A DNA stretch of 64,000 nt from positions 1 through 64,000 of the forward strand of contig CAOYZS010000006.1 in assembly GCA_948567375.1 (NCBI GenBank), given 5' to 3'. The notes beneath the pieces are model-generated. The model did not search any database. It was not told where the DNA came from and saw only the letters and a program-made list of their open reading frames with translations. The stretch comes from Lunularia cruciata. Taxonomy: Eukaryota; Streptophyta; Marchantiopsida; Lunulariales; Lunulariaceae. Made by a program: the position numbers and the translations under genes. Position 1 is the stretch's first letter. Each line of letters begins with the position of its first letter. Below are positions 36,280-47,638 of the stretch, piece by piece.

Positions 36280-37830
36280 GGTGGACTCTAGGAAAATGAG
36301 TATGATAATTGATGGTTAGGTACCCAACTCTGCTGCAATTATAATAACAATGTTGTTTTGCTCAAGTCTCTTCTCCTTGGGTGGCCCTATCTTTCCTTTT
36401 TCTTTTTCTTTCTTTTTTTCCATCTTTCCCTTTCCTTCCCATCTCTGCTCTCCTTGGAGCGATCATGCTCCTCATTCTCAAAACTAAATGTTGCCCAATT
36501 CTATAGGGATTTTCCACCAAGTGTTGTGATTCAGCCCGATAATGTTGAGTCGAGACTACCTCTTCACCTCTTCCAAGTGGCTGCTATTCTTTAAGCACAA
36601 GCAATGGCTTCAAAAACCATGTGAGGGTTTTGTACCATTACTTCTTAGAGAATATGCTCTTTTAACCCTCATTTGAGATTATCTAGAGCTTCTATTGGAC
36701 TCATGTTGGTTATTGCAACCTATAGATCAAGGAATAAATCCATGCACTCTTGTACATTGTTCTTTTGCTTCAACTCCTAAAGTTGGGTTTGGACCATTTG
36801 CACATAATCCATGGATTGGAAGTTCTTCAATAGCTCTTCTTGCATGGCTGTCCAAGTGACATCTCTTCCTTTTGGAAAAATTGATCTTTCCCAAGCATTT
36901 TACCATGAGAAGGCTTTATTAGTCAAGTATCTACATGCAAACATGCCTACCAAATGATTGATGATTTCAATTGTGAACAATCAAAAGTATTAATTCATTC
37001 TTGAAATCTAGTTCTCTACTACTCTCATGGAATGTTGTCCCTTGTAAGGCTCAATATTGCATATCTTCTTCATCCGCAATAACAATGTGGTCTCATTGTT
37101 TATCATGGTCAATGCCATTGGCATGAGTGACTCTCCATGTACTTTGGCCATTGGTGTTGGGTTTTTGGCAACTCCTCTTTGTGCATTGCCTAACCATTCT
37201 TGAAGGTATGTACTTGACTTTGCAATGCTTCCATGGTCATCTTGATCTCCCAAGACTCATTCAACATCTCCTACATTCCTTGCATTAACTCCTACAACTG
37301 TAGATCCATGATTCCTACACATAGCAACTACTTAATTGCTACCTTGTATTTCAATAGAGAGTTAATATGATCACTCAAGAAGGGGCACAGACTATTGGGA
37401 ATACCATTATGACTATCACTTGTTGATAATATTCCTCACCAAAATATAGACTTTGAAAATCCGTAAACATTACGGATTTTCATAATTCTACATGAAAGTT
37501 GACAAGAAGAGGATTTGGTATATTTGGATCCATCATAATAGAATATAGATCATCAAATCCCACTCTCTATCATAGATCACCATATGCAAAATCACCAAGT
37601 TTGGTGAATTCATCACTATATCCATGAACTCTACTCCAAAATAGAAAACAAGATATACTCTCACTTGCTCACACAGGATGTACATAATCTTGATGTGGAA
37701 CGGGTTCAAGAACAAAAGGCAAGGTGCCAAAAATTTTCCTCCTAGAACCTCCCTCCCATCTTCTCTCTTTAATACACTCTTAATCTATTGACTGCATTAT
37801 GATGTCCCTCCTCAAAATTACTCAGTCTTA
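36280..37830 (-). pseudogene. chromovirus gag
   Basis: The conserved gag core reads GRDVTWTAMQEELLKNFQSM, DYVQMVQTQL, NVQECMDLFLDL and GLKEHIL (about 36600-36900), in the usual order. A remnant of the CCHC knuckle (CYYNCSRVGYLTINY) follows near 36310-36350 with its spacing altered. The N-terminal part includes 37008-37253. Several stops are present. The solo LTR begins just upstream of it at 37836. Confidence 0.8.
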
Positions 37831-38221
37831 GTAGCTATGGTATTCACAATTTCTGTTTTTTACAAGTTTTAAGGAGAAGTGTATTATGGAAACCAAATTG
37901 CAGCCAAATGAAGAAAAAAATAATGGAATTGTGGGTGTTTGGAGTAAGTTTAAAGAAGTCAACCTTGGCTTATATGAAGAAGTACTTGGAAGGGACTTAC
38001 AAAGAGATGAATCCAAAGAAGTGCATCTTTGTATTGGGAAGTTCAATCCAATACAAAAAAGTTGTAACAACTTTTCTTTAGGGCAGGCCAGCCAAGAAGG
38101 TATAATTAAAGAAATGGCTTGAGTTGGGAGATGAATGCTTTGAAAGTGACAAGAAACAAACATGTAGAAGTGGTGAGAGTCAATTTGAAAATCAATTGAA
38201 GAATGCTATGTCCCAAAGCAC

Positions 38222-38229
38222 TATAAAAT
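38222..38229 (+). promoter_or_regulatory. TATA box ahead of the LTR gene
   Basis: TATAAAAT lies 386 nt from the LTR start and 34 nt before the ATG at 38256. Its place is identical to that in the A-type copies although the surrounding sequence has diverged. Confidence 0.6.
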
Positions 38230-38255
38230 TAAAACTTCACCAAAAAGAATAAAAT

Positions 38256-40838
38256 ATGCCAAGAAGATATCTTGTTCCTTTGAGTAGCTTTCCTATAAGA
38301 ATGTGAGTCACAAAGCCAAATGAGAGTGAAATTTTTTGAAGTCCAAAAGGGGTTAGAATTACACGTCCAAGAGAGGGGATAGTTTTCCAACATTGGAGGA
38401 CCCTTGAGTAGATAATGGCCACGAAAGGTGGTAAGAAGAGCTCCTCACTCTTAGTAAGGAGTCTCACTATTCATAGATTAGATGTAATGGTGCAAATTGA
38501 GGTATTGAGTAGACTTTATAGTATGCTTTTGTCTTGGAACTAGAACTTGAGGTTTCTAGGTTTTATCACAGAGATAGTTGCTAGCAATTGTGAGGATGGC
38601 CTTAAAGCAATGGACAAGAGAGGAAATCTGGCCCCATGGACCTAGTTGGATTGGAAGTTAGTCCTAGGGAAGGAAGTAGGAGATGTAGCCAGAGTCACCT
38701 TCTATCAAAAGTGAGAAGCTTCCAAAGAGACCAAAGATATAAGAAATTATTTCTTTGCTCCATGCACCAACAATGGTTACAAGGTAGACTCTTATTGGGA
38801 CCTAATAAAGCAAAGTATTGTTGAGGCAATGAAGGTGATGTTCAAGCTTGAGCAAACCACCTATATAACAATGCAGTAGGCAGTGTTCTTCCACCAAATG
38901 TTTGCAAGAGAGAAGGTGAATTGGGCAAAATGCTTCCATTAGAGGATGATGCAAATGATCATTAACTGGAGGATGAATATGCCATCTCACTACTTTGTAC
39001 CATTTGCAGCACATTTCTATCTAGGGTTAAACTTGCTGATGATGGAGGAGAAACATGACATGGTCTTGCATTTCCATCCCAATTTGTGTTGTGAAGCGGA
39101 TGAAGATGAGTAATGTTATATCTTGCAACTTCAATCAAGCAATGAACACTTTGCTAGGATGGGAGAAAAGAAGATTGTGGTGGTGACAAGGTCTGAAGAT
39201 GAAAAAGCAGACTAAACCCGAAGGAGTAGTGTTGCTTCTTTAGTGATAAAAGACAAGAAGACCTAAGGAGCAAAGCAATGGCACAACAGGCTATCTTTGG
39301 GAGCAAGGTCTAAGGGAGAAGGCTTAGAAGAAGGAACTCACATTGCAGAGTAGGGAGTCTAGCAATGAGAGTGAAGTTGAGCCTGAAGTTCAGGAGTCAA
39401 TGAATGAAGAGGCAAAAGAAGATGATGAGGAGTTTCATGTGGCTATTGATCATATAGAAGGAGGAGATGTTCCTTATTTGGAGTTCCTATGGAGTAGATG
39501 GAGGAAGAGCCAAAGAAGGTGATCCAAAAGGGAGTAAGGTCAAGGAGAGGATGCACACTATAATTGTAGGTCCAAGCCAAGTGAAGGCAGACAAAGAAAA
39601 AAGCTCAAAGGAGATGACCTTGAAGGTACAAAGATTACGCCTTTGGAGAAGGCACTAAGGGAGGATTTGTTTATCAACGCAAAATGCACAAACTGCAAGG
39701 AGTACAAGAAATCTATGGGTTGAGTATTTGTTGATGATTGTGTGTCTGTTGTTATTGCAATTGAAGTAGAAGAAGGAGGAGATATAGAAAGATCATATGG
39801 AGGTGAAGAACAAGTTTCAAGTATTGAAGTATCATTTTGAAGAAGTGTGAGAATTGAAGGAGAGGTTAACCCAAACAGAAGAAGAAGCCAAAGAACTTAG
39901 GGTGGATGTAGTACTATAGAAGAAGACTCTAGAGAACATGCAAGAGAGTTTTGAGAAGCATAGAAGAGAACTTGACTATGAAGCCAAAGAGTTGAAGAAT
40001 CAAAAGCCAATATTCAAGAAGTTGAAGGGAGAATTCAATGATGCACAACTAGAAGCAATACATTCAAGGGCCTTGCAGCAATAAGGGAGCAAGAGCTTGA
40101 GAGCTTAAGATTGAAGGTGGCAGAGAAAGATCAAGCATAGCAGCATGAGTTGATGAGCAAGCATCAAGAGGAAGAAAGACTATAAGGTCTAGTAAGAAGT
40201 GCAAAAAGCCAGATTGCCCAATATGCAAAGGAGAAGAAGATGCTAGCGGTTGAGTATAAAGACAAATTGCATATGTATCAGGATGAGTTGAAGGTGGAGC
40301 ACACTTGGGAGTATACACCAAAATTGGTAGGAGAAATTATCAAGAGAATGAAGGCAATGTTGAGCATAGAAGCAGAAGGGAAGTTGGAGGAAGCATGCAT
40401 ACATGAGTTGAATTTGCTAGTGTAGGAGATGAGGAAGAGAAAAGCAAAGGACGTTGAGTTGAATGATTTGTTAATTTGCTTAAGAGAGAGGGTAGGTAGG
40501 AAGATGTTGGAAGTAGGAGACAATGTTTATCTCAGATTAGATTTAGTAAAGTGTGAATTAGACAAACTTTGGAATAGCGTGAAGAAAGAAACTGAATCCA
40601 AAGTTGTAAAAGTGGGAGTGCCAGTGTCTTTGGGTGAGTAACCTAAGATATTAAAGAGATTGGGTTAGAGGATAAGGATGTAGATAGATTAACCATGTCT
40701 TTGATTTCAGTCCAGACTAAAGAAGTAGTAGAAGTAGAAAACGGATTAGTAGTAGTAAATAGACCCAAAGAAGGAGAAGTGATTATAGGAACATTGAGTG
40801 TAGAAGCCAAAGTCAAAGTAGACATCAGATTGGAGTAG
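38256..40838 (+). pseudogene. LTR-borne gene, diverged B-type copy
   Basis: A first ATG gives MPRRYLVPLSSFP; a second conserved start reads MATKGGKKSSSLLV (38415). The core follows: NGYKVDSYWDLIKQ, TTYITM then TAG, FFHQMFAREKVNWAKCFH, SHYFVPFAAHFYLGLNLLMM, LHFHPNLCCEADEDE. The acidic linker runs about 39330-39440, the coiled coil 39780-40430, and the C-terminal block RERVGRKMLEVGDN and LRLDLVKCELDKLWN at 40429-40641. Stop near 40838. It has more than ten stops or shifts. Confidence 0.78.
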
Positions 40839-40955
40839 AAATAGATTTGAGATTTGAAAAGGTAGATATGAAGAAGTGGTTTGTCTTTTGGATCTATAGG
40901 TTGGTAAAGTTATTATAAATCTATATTTAGTAAGACAACTATCACATGCTTTGCC

Positions 40956-40963
40956 TATTTAAA
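40956..40963 (+). promoter_or_regulatory. TATA-like box before the LTR R/U5 region
   Basis: TATTTAAA lies 675 nt before the LTR end. Confidence 0.55.
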
Positions 40964-41683
40964 GGAGGCATTCATAGTTTTTTGTTGTTCAATATTCATA
41001 TTTTTGAAGTTGAGTGAAGCAAAGTTTATAACTAAGTCCTTGTCATTTCAACTTAATTCCGAGTATCAATCCTCTATGTTTGTTTGTGAGTGTTTAGAGA
41101 AATTCAAAGTGCAAGTCAGTGAGCTTGTTGGATGTTGGATTCTGCAATGTTGATTTCAGTTTATGTGTTTGATCCTGAGTGAATAGCAATTGAAGCAATG
41201 CCTTGACAGATCTGAGAGGAATTATAGTGTTGGTAGTATTTTGCAAGTGTGAGTGCAATACTAGATTAATGTGAAGTAATTTCAATCAAGGAAGTTGTGC
41301 CTTTAGTGGAGGGGAACACAATTCTGAGGTAAAGTCATTTTGTGGTGAAGTAGCTTTCTTTGAGAAGAACTGAATAATCACAATCAAAGATTTGTTTGGG
41401 AAAGAATTGGATGTATTGTGATTATGTGTGTTTAGATCTATGACAAGACTCTGGATCAATGCTTGTTACTCTCTTCTGGGTGTGGTTTCTACCTGAGAGA
41501 TTAAAGAAGAACTCAAGAGGAACTGTTTATGACATTTTAATTTGTATTTGACAATTTCTGAATTGTATCTCTTTGGGAACAAACTTTTACTTGCTGATTA
41601 CCTAAAAATGATACTTGTTGGGTTGTCATAGTATCCCGTGTTCCTCTAAGAGGAGTGATCCACTCCCTTTGATTGAAACACCT

Positions 41684-41695
41684 GCTCTAATACCA
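41684..41695 (-). promoter_or_regulatory. chromovirus primer binding site, initiator-Met type
   Basis: The - strand reads TGGTATTAGAGC one base after the 5' LTR end. It differs by one base from the common plant site TGGTATCAGAGC. Confidence 0.88.
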
Positions 41696-41696
41696 T

Positions 41697-42282
41697 TGTA
41701 ATCTTTAGAGGATAGAAGACCTTAAGAGAAACATAAGAGAAGAAACACTAAGCTTCACACTCAATACTCTGATGTCTCAAAGGAGCACCTTCACGTTATT
41801 ATATAGCAAATAGGATTCCCTCAGAGGAACCTCCACCCTTAGATTAGATACATGGATAGGTGACATGTCATCAAGCTCTATCCTTAGATTAGTTGTATGC
41901 ATGGGTGACATCTTGGTTCTGATCCTATCTGGTTGGTCAAACCATCTTTGATTGAAGGGAATCTTTTTGGAATCTTTTTTGTAGGAATCTCAAAATCATG
42001 TGGGTGAGGTGCCATTAGAAAGCTCTTGATGAAATAGACAGAGGGGGAGGGAAGGCTAGCCTATTTTCCCTTGGGTGAGGAATTTGTTCAAAGCCTAATT
42101 TTTCTATTTAGGCCTCCAAAATTGGCTTTGAAGTTTTCAAATTGTCTTTGGCTCCTACCCTATTAGTACTCTTTTAGTGAGAACTCTATCTGAAATACCT
42201 AGCTCATTTTACATAAAATCCTTCTAGATGTTACCAAGCCAATTTTTACCTTTAGATAATATATCTAGCTATTGGTATTACA
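41697..42282 (-). repeat. chromovirus 5' LTR
   Basis: It starts TGTAATACCAATAGC (42282, - strand) and ends GATTACA (41697), followed by the primer site. It pairs with 32259-32815. Confidence 0.9.
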
Positions 42283-44531
42283 CATTCAATACAAAAAAAC
42301 CAAAAACAACAAGTTGACATATAGAGAGCTAAAGATCACATTTAGAATGGAACTCTACATAATATGGTATTTTAAGTTTTAACTCCTCACAAGGTCTCTC
42401 TAGAATACAAGAAACCAATACCTAGAAAATTCCAAAAAATTTATCCTTTGAGTTATTAGTCTATTTGTCCTTTTTTGGAGCATCATATGGAGGATTCTTT
42501 GTGTTACTATATGCTAAATAGCTTAATGTTTGAACTTGTACCTTTGTCTTAGCTCTTGGGAGATCATGAGTTTTCTTAAAGAAAATTATACCATTAATGA
42601 TTTTCTACCAAAAATTATATTAGATATGGGCCATGAAAATTTAAATATCCAAACTTAGCTAAAATGACTTTATTCTTTCATTTTAATTCTTTTTCTACAA
42701 TTCCTAATCCTTGATCCCTACTTTGAACTAAGACCAGAATTTTTAATCAAAAAATAAAAATACTACTAACTCTTTTAGAAAAACTTTTTTATAAAAATGA
42801 AACTTTTACAGCTAAGGAGTTACATATTTATTGCATCCTTATATTAATTTATCTTTAAGTTGCATGTAAAAGATGAGCATCAAGTCCCAAAAAATATCAT
42901 TACAAAACCAAGCCTCATCTTAATGATAATTTGAACTTCTTTATGACCTCCAAACATATCATTGTATTTCCAAAACACCACTTCCCATTGAAACCCTTGC
43001 GACATATTTTAATTTAGACATACACCATTTAAGCATACCTCCTTTTGAGTAATACTTGCCTAACTATAGTATCCTGTACAATTGACTTCCTTTTAGGATA
43101 TACAACATAATATAACAAATATAGATGGCTTTTAATGTAGGATCTTAGTATTCCATGTAAACTCTACTTTTATCACATACTTTTGTGACACAAATGGCTT
43201 AAAATTACTTGAGTATTAGTCACGCTTGTATAAATTTCAAATAAATTTGTTACAAATTATCTATAGTTTTAACTTTGTTGCAATTAGTGGCCTTATATAT
43301 ACTTCAAGATTTTTCAAGACAAATTCTGTATACTTGTTTCATTCATAATGCTTTTTCTCTTTCTATAAGTATAATTCATAGAAAGATGAGTATGAATAAG
43401 GAGTTTGTCAAGAATTGGTTTTTTTGTTGAGTGTTTATATTGTCTAACATCACTAACCTAAAAACATTATTCTTGATTGTCAAATTTTAACTTCAAGTAA
43501 TGAATGAAGCACTCATGGTAGCTTGCAAATTTAAGGCTATGCATAGTCATCTTGTTATCATATGACTTCCAAGATTGAAGAATAAAGAAGAATTATGACT
43601 TGAAAAGATTAAAATGGTTTAATCTTATCCAACATGATTAAAATAATTAGAAGGTTATTCAACAAGATATTTAAGAATAGATTTCTTTCAATCCTCTCTA
43701 TTAGTTTTGACATCTTTGGATCTAATGGGTCCCTTAATAATATACCAAGGTCAAGTTAGTCATCCAAGCAAAATTAACAAACAAAGTAGATGGACCTAAG
43801 GATAATGCTTTTTAAATAACAAAGCTTATGCATACTCGGTGCTTTTATAGTACATAAACACCTTTAGATTGAAAATTTCCCTCAAGTAATTTCTGAAAAT
43901 TGTTCAAAAGACCTAGTAGACCTACTCATCATTTACAACCTAAGTTATAAAAATCCAAATCAATTGTTTAAATTTATTTGCATTTTTTACTCTTATGTAT
44001 ATCTTTAAGTGACCAAAAAAATTTTGAATCATGCCTATATTGCATTTAGTGCACTTGTGAGCTTACTTTGTAGCTTATGAGAATATCCTTAAGCATATTC
44101 TTTGAATATTATGCCTATAGGTGGACAACTAAGGATGAAGTAACACATTGGGTCTAAATCCTTATGGCCTTAAGGCATCTCTTATTTGGGTGGTGTGGTA
44201 TGTTTTTTGGGTGGAATGATATGAAATTAGTTATTTGGTGGTGATAAGCCATTATTCATGTAAAGCATCATCAATATGATTATACAAATGGATGCTCTTA
44301 AAATAAAGAATAACACTCAAACATAATGAATGATTAAATTCATCAAGGTGAGCCAACACAAAACAAGACTCACTCTTAATTATCTTAACATGAGAAGGTT
44401 TGAGAAGAGTGAAAGGTATATCCAATACTTATAACATGATTATTTTAGTTGAGAACTACAAGAGATACACTAAAGGTACTCCTCCATAAGTAACTATAAT
44501 TACTAAGAAGAGAAGATAAATTCTAAGATGG
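42283..44531. other. unassigned AT-rich DNA
   Basis: I find no coding sequence, LTR ends or known domain in this 2.2 kb. It is very AT-rich with scattered homopolymer runs. Its last five bases (GATGG, 44527-44531) are the left duplication of the next solo LTR. It may be old, unrecognisable transposon or spacer DNA. Confidence 0.6.
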
Positions 44532-44917
44532 TGTGGTGCCCACATTTTTTGTTTTTTCCAAAATAAAGGAGAAGAAGTGTATAGAGAAGTCGGATTGTGC
44601 CTGTATGGCCAAAGAAGACAAAGAAAATTATCTTCGGGATGAAACCCGAAGTAAAGTGACTTCGGGTCATAAAGCAAAGTACTCTAAAATGCCGTGTCAG
44701 CATACAATATGAAGTAAATTGTCTTCGGCTCGGGGGGAGCTCAACCCGAGGCAAAGATAGTCTAACAACCTTTCGTCGGGGTGAGAAATTCAAGAAGGGG
44801 CCGTTTCAAAACTGGCGGCTCATACGCGTGAAGGTTGAGTGACAATGACAGGTGCATGCCTGAGGTGTGATTTCTTGGTGGAAACTTGAAGCGACGGAAG
44901 ACGAAGAAGTGCAACTC

Positions 44918-44925
44918 TATAAAAA
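44918..44925 (+). promoter_or_regulatory. TATA box ahead of the LTR gene
   Basis: TATAAAAA lies 386 nt from the LTR start, 27 nt before the ATG at 44945 and 165 nt before the in-frame ATG at 45083. If it works, the RNA would start at about the first ATG, which makes 45083 the likelier start codon. Confidence 0.6.
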
Positions 44926-44944
44926 TTGAAACTGCAAGGACAAA

Positions 44945-47513
44945 ATGTCAAGCAATTTTCCTTTGCCGTTGAGGAGTTGTCTTGCAGGTGATCGGGGAAA
45001 GGGAAATAGAGTTGGACTCGTGTTAGTGCACAAGGGAGAAGTTGCGAGAGAGAAATCGAGAGATAGTAAGAAAGCAGAAGAGATGAGAGGAGGGAAGAAG
45101 AACTCTGAATTTGCAGTGAGAAATCATGCAATTTGGAGATTAGATATAGTAGCGAGGATCGAAGTCTTGAGCCGACTTCGGATCACTTTTCTGGCATGGA
45201 ACTGGAACGTAAGTTTTCCATGATTCATGACAAAAATCATCGAGAGTAAATGTCTTGATGGTCCCGAGGAAGAAGGGAAGAGAGGAAATCCGGCTCGCTG
45301 GACAGAGTCGGATTGGAGACTTGTACTCGGGAAGGAGGCAGGCTCGGAGCAGGGGGCCATGTTCTTGGGGAAAGGAGAGATAGCCCAAGAAATGCAGGAG
45401 GTGAGAGATGCCTTCTCGTCAAAGAGGACGAAGAATGGGTATAAAGTTGAGAGCTATAAAGACCCTGTGAGGAGAGGAATTGTGAGTGCACTAATGGCCA
45501 TCTTGAAGCCAGAGAGAACTACTTATGTGATGAAACACCAAGCGGTGTTCTTTCACAAGTTATTTGCAGGAGAACCGATCAATTAGGCAAGGTGCTTTCA
45601 CGGAAGAACGAGGCAGATGGTGTGGAATCTGTGGGATAAGTCACCTCCACACTACATCGTAGCATTTGCAGCACATTTTTACCTCGGGTTAAATCTGCTC
45701 AATTTGGCAGAGCGTAATTGAATGGTGTCTCATTTTCATCCTAATTTGAGAAGAGAAGTTGACGCGGAGGAGCAGCAATACATTCTCCAAATCCGGAGCA
45801 TGGACGATTACTACGTGAAGACAGGGAAGAACATGGAGGTTGTTGAAAGTACCCCGACGAAGAAGAGAACTCAGCAAGCAAAAGCCAAAGAAAACAAGAA
45901 ACCTTGGAAAATGCAGAAAAATAACCCGAGGCAAGGAATGGTGGTGATTGAGTCGGAAGATGAAGACTCAGAAGGTGAAGCCGAGCTCAAGACGGAGGAC
46001 TCGGACCGTGAGGAGGAACCTGAGCTGACATTGCAAAGTGGTGATACGAGCAGTGACAGTGAGGAAGGAGGAGAGATGACATCGGTACCAGCGGCTGAAG
46101 AATACAAAGAAGAAATGCAAGCCGAAGTAGAAACCAAAGACAATGCGGCGCTGGAAGACGAAGTACCAGTGCACGAGGAGAAGAAGATCGTAGTACAGCG
46201 AGGAATTCGCTTGAGACGTAAGGCAAAGTGTGAAGCGGGACCGAGTAGAGTGAAGGAAGAGGTAGAAGGAAGCTCGGGCAGTGAGGCATCGATCCCGATA
46301 CAAAGACTCCAGAGAAGAAGGCAAGTATCGAGAGAACACGAGGAAAGAAGAGAGACCACTCCACGGGAGGACAAAGTTGCCAGTAATGGAGTAGATTACC
46401 TGCAGATGGTAGTATGCCCACTGTTGGTGCAGATGGAGAAGAAGAAGAAGGAGATGCAGTCTACTTGTCCAGAGGTAAAGACTGTGTTGTAGGTCTTATC
46501 AAGATTAGAAGAAGAAAACTCGGAGTTGAAGAAGAGTATAACCCGAGGTGAGGAAGAGAGAGAAGTACTGCAAGCAGAAGCAGTCGAGAGGAGTCAGGTA
46601 ATCAAAGACCTGAAGAGAGAAGTGAGTTATCGAGAAGATCTTGCGAGGAAGAGTGACATCGCAAGGGAGAGACAGGTAGCGGAGCATGAAATCTTGAAGC
46701 AGCAGTTTGCTGATTCAAGAGTCGAACTTATCCATGCTATGGCGAGGGTAGCATTGAAGGATCAAGAGCTCGATCAAGTGATGGAGAGTATGGAGGAGAA
46801 GAAGCAACTTTGGCAGCGAGAGTTGGCTGCAAGATATAGAGAAGAAGAAAGATTACAAGAGTTACTTCGTAATCAAGAAGAGAAGGTTGAACAGAAGGAG
46901 AAAGAGAAGGAAGCGGTGAAGGCCAAATTCGAAGAAGAATTGGCGATGTACAAAATGGCTTGCAGATCGGGAACGCGAACGCAAGACAAGATTGGAGCCA
47001 TTGAAGGAAATAGCCCTCAAAGTGAACACGATGTTAAGTACAGAGGCCAACATTCGAATTGAAGAGACGAGATTGCACGAGTTGAAACTGTTGGTGCAAG
47101 AAACGAGGCGAAGACAAGCAAAAGACACCGAGATGAACGCTTTGTTGATTAAATTGAGAACTCGTGTAGATAGGAAGATATTAGAGGTAGAAGACAATAT
47201 TGCGATTAGATTAGACTTAGTGAGAATAGAGTTAGAAAAGCTTTGGCAGGATGTTAAGTCAAAACCCGAAGTAGATAACATAGGAATCCAAATGTCTTTG
47301 GAGTTGCCCTTAGAGACACTAGGGAAGAGTGGGTCGAATGATGAAGAGTTAGATAAACTACCCACTAGTGCAATTTCAGATCAAGAAAGAGAATTGTTGG
47401 ATCTGGTAGAAGATGTAGGAGATCTGAAACCCGAGGACAGAGGAGTAGGAAGTAAGATTACTTCGGGTTCGGGTTTGAAAGCCGAGGAAGAAGCAGACAT
47501 TGGATCGGATTAG
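44945..47513 (+). pseudogene. LTR-borne gene, best-preserved copy (about 856 codons)
   Basis: Regions in order: N-terminus MSSNFPLPLRS; second start MRGGKKNSEFAVRNHA (45083); LRITFLAWNWNVSFP; ARWTESDWRLVLG; core NGYKVESYKDPVRRGIVSAL, TTYVMKHQAVFFHKLFAGEP, PPHYIVAFAAHFYLGLNLL, SHFHPNLRREVDAEEQQYIL; acidic Ser/Glu linker (about 45950-46150); coiled coil (46526-46970); C-terminal block HELKLLVQETRRRQAKD and LRTRVDRKILEVEDN (46992-47513). Only three stops (45221, 45584, 45719), the shared TAG (46490) and one frameshift near 46940-46990 break it. The core recalls Athila ORF1 or the plant Transposase_32 domain in layout, but this is a guess. Its role is unknown. Confidence 0.85.
46490..46492 (+). 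other. shared in-frame TAG in the LTR gene
   Basis: It follows CPEVKTVL, at the same residue as the stops at 21877 and 16967. Confidence 0.7.
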
Positions 47514-47630
47514 TAACCGATTTGAGATTTGAAGGAGCAGATATGAAGAGGTGCAATGTCATTTCGGATCTGCAGGTTAGAACAGTTGTTGTAGAAACGG
47601 TATAGTTGTTAGAACTGTCGATTTGTTCAC

Positions 47631-47638
47631 TATTTAAG
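47631..47638 (+). promoter_or_regulatory. TATA-like box before the LTR R/U5 region
   Basis: TATTTAAG lies 676 nt before the LTR end and 118 nt after the gene's stop. Confidence 0.6.

Larger units (their letters stand above)
37836..41630 (+). mobile_element. solo LTR (3.80 kb) in the chromovirus leader
   Basis: It starts TATGGTATTCACA and ends GGGTTGTCATA, each a base or two off the family ends. Flanks are GTAGC (37831-37835) and GTATC (41631-41635), 4 of 5 alike, a slightly decayed target duplication. It separates the primer site and leader from gag. The upstream TATA box is at 38222 and the downstream box at 40956. Confidence 0.9.
32259..42282 (-). mobile_element. Ty3/gypsy chromovirus with short LTRs, carrying a nested solo LTR
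   Basis: LTRs of 557 bp (32259-32815) and 586 bp (41697-42282) flank a - strand internal region with gag, protease, RT, RNase H, integrase and a chromodomain. The initiator-Met primer site is at 41684-41695 and the polypurine tract at 32818-32831. The main-family solo LTR at 37836-41630 sits in the leader; without it the element is about 6.2 kb. Flanks ATATA and CATTC do not match, so no target duplication is visible. It is unrelated to the long-LTR family. All genes are decayed. Confidence 0.92.

Noticed and set aside
36358-36594. + strand frame with hydrophobic start resembling a membrane protein
   Set aside because: It is antisense to the chromovirus gag and zinc-knuckle region; the run of Phe/Ser comes from a TTTTTC-rich stretch.
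42283-44531. Short frames in the AT-rich region as small genes
   Set aside because: They are few, short, lack any domain and fit chance in AT-rich DNA.
45871-46421. Overlapping - strand frames of 123-167 codons
   Set aside because: They lie opposite the acidic linker of the LTR gene; Ser/Leu-rich composition is the complement of Glu/Lys codons.
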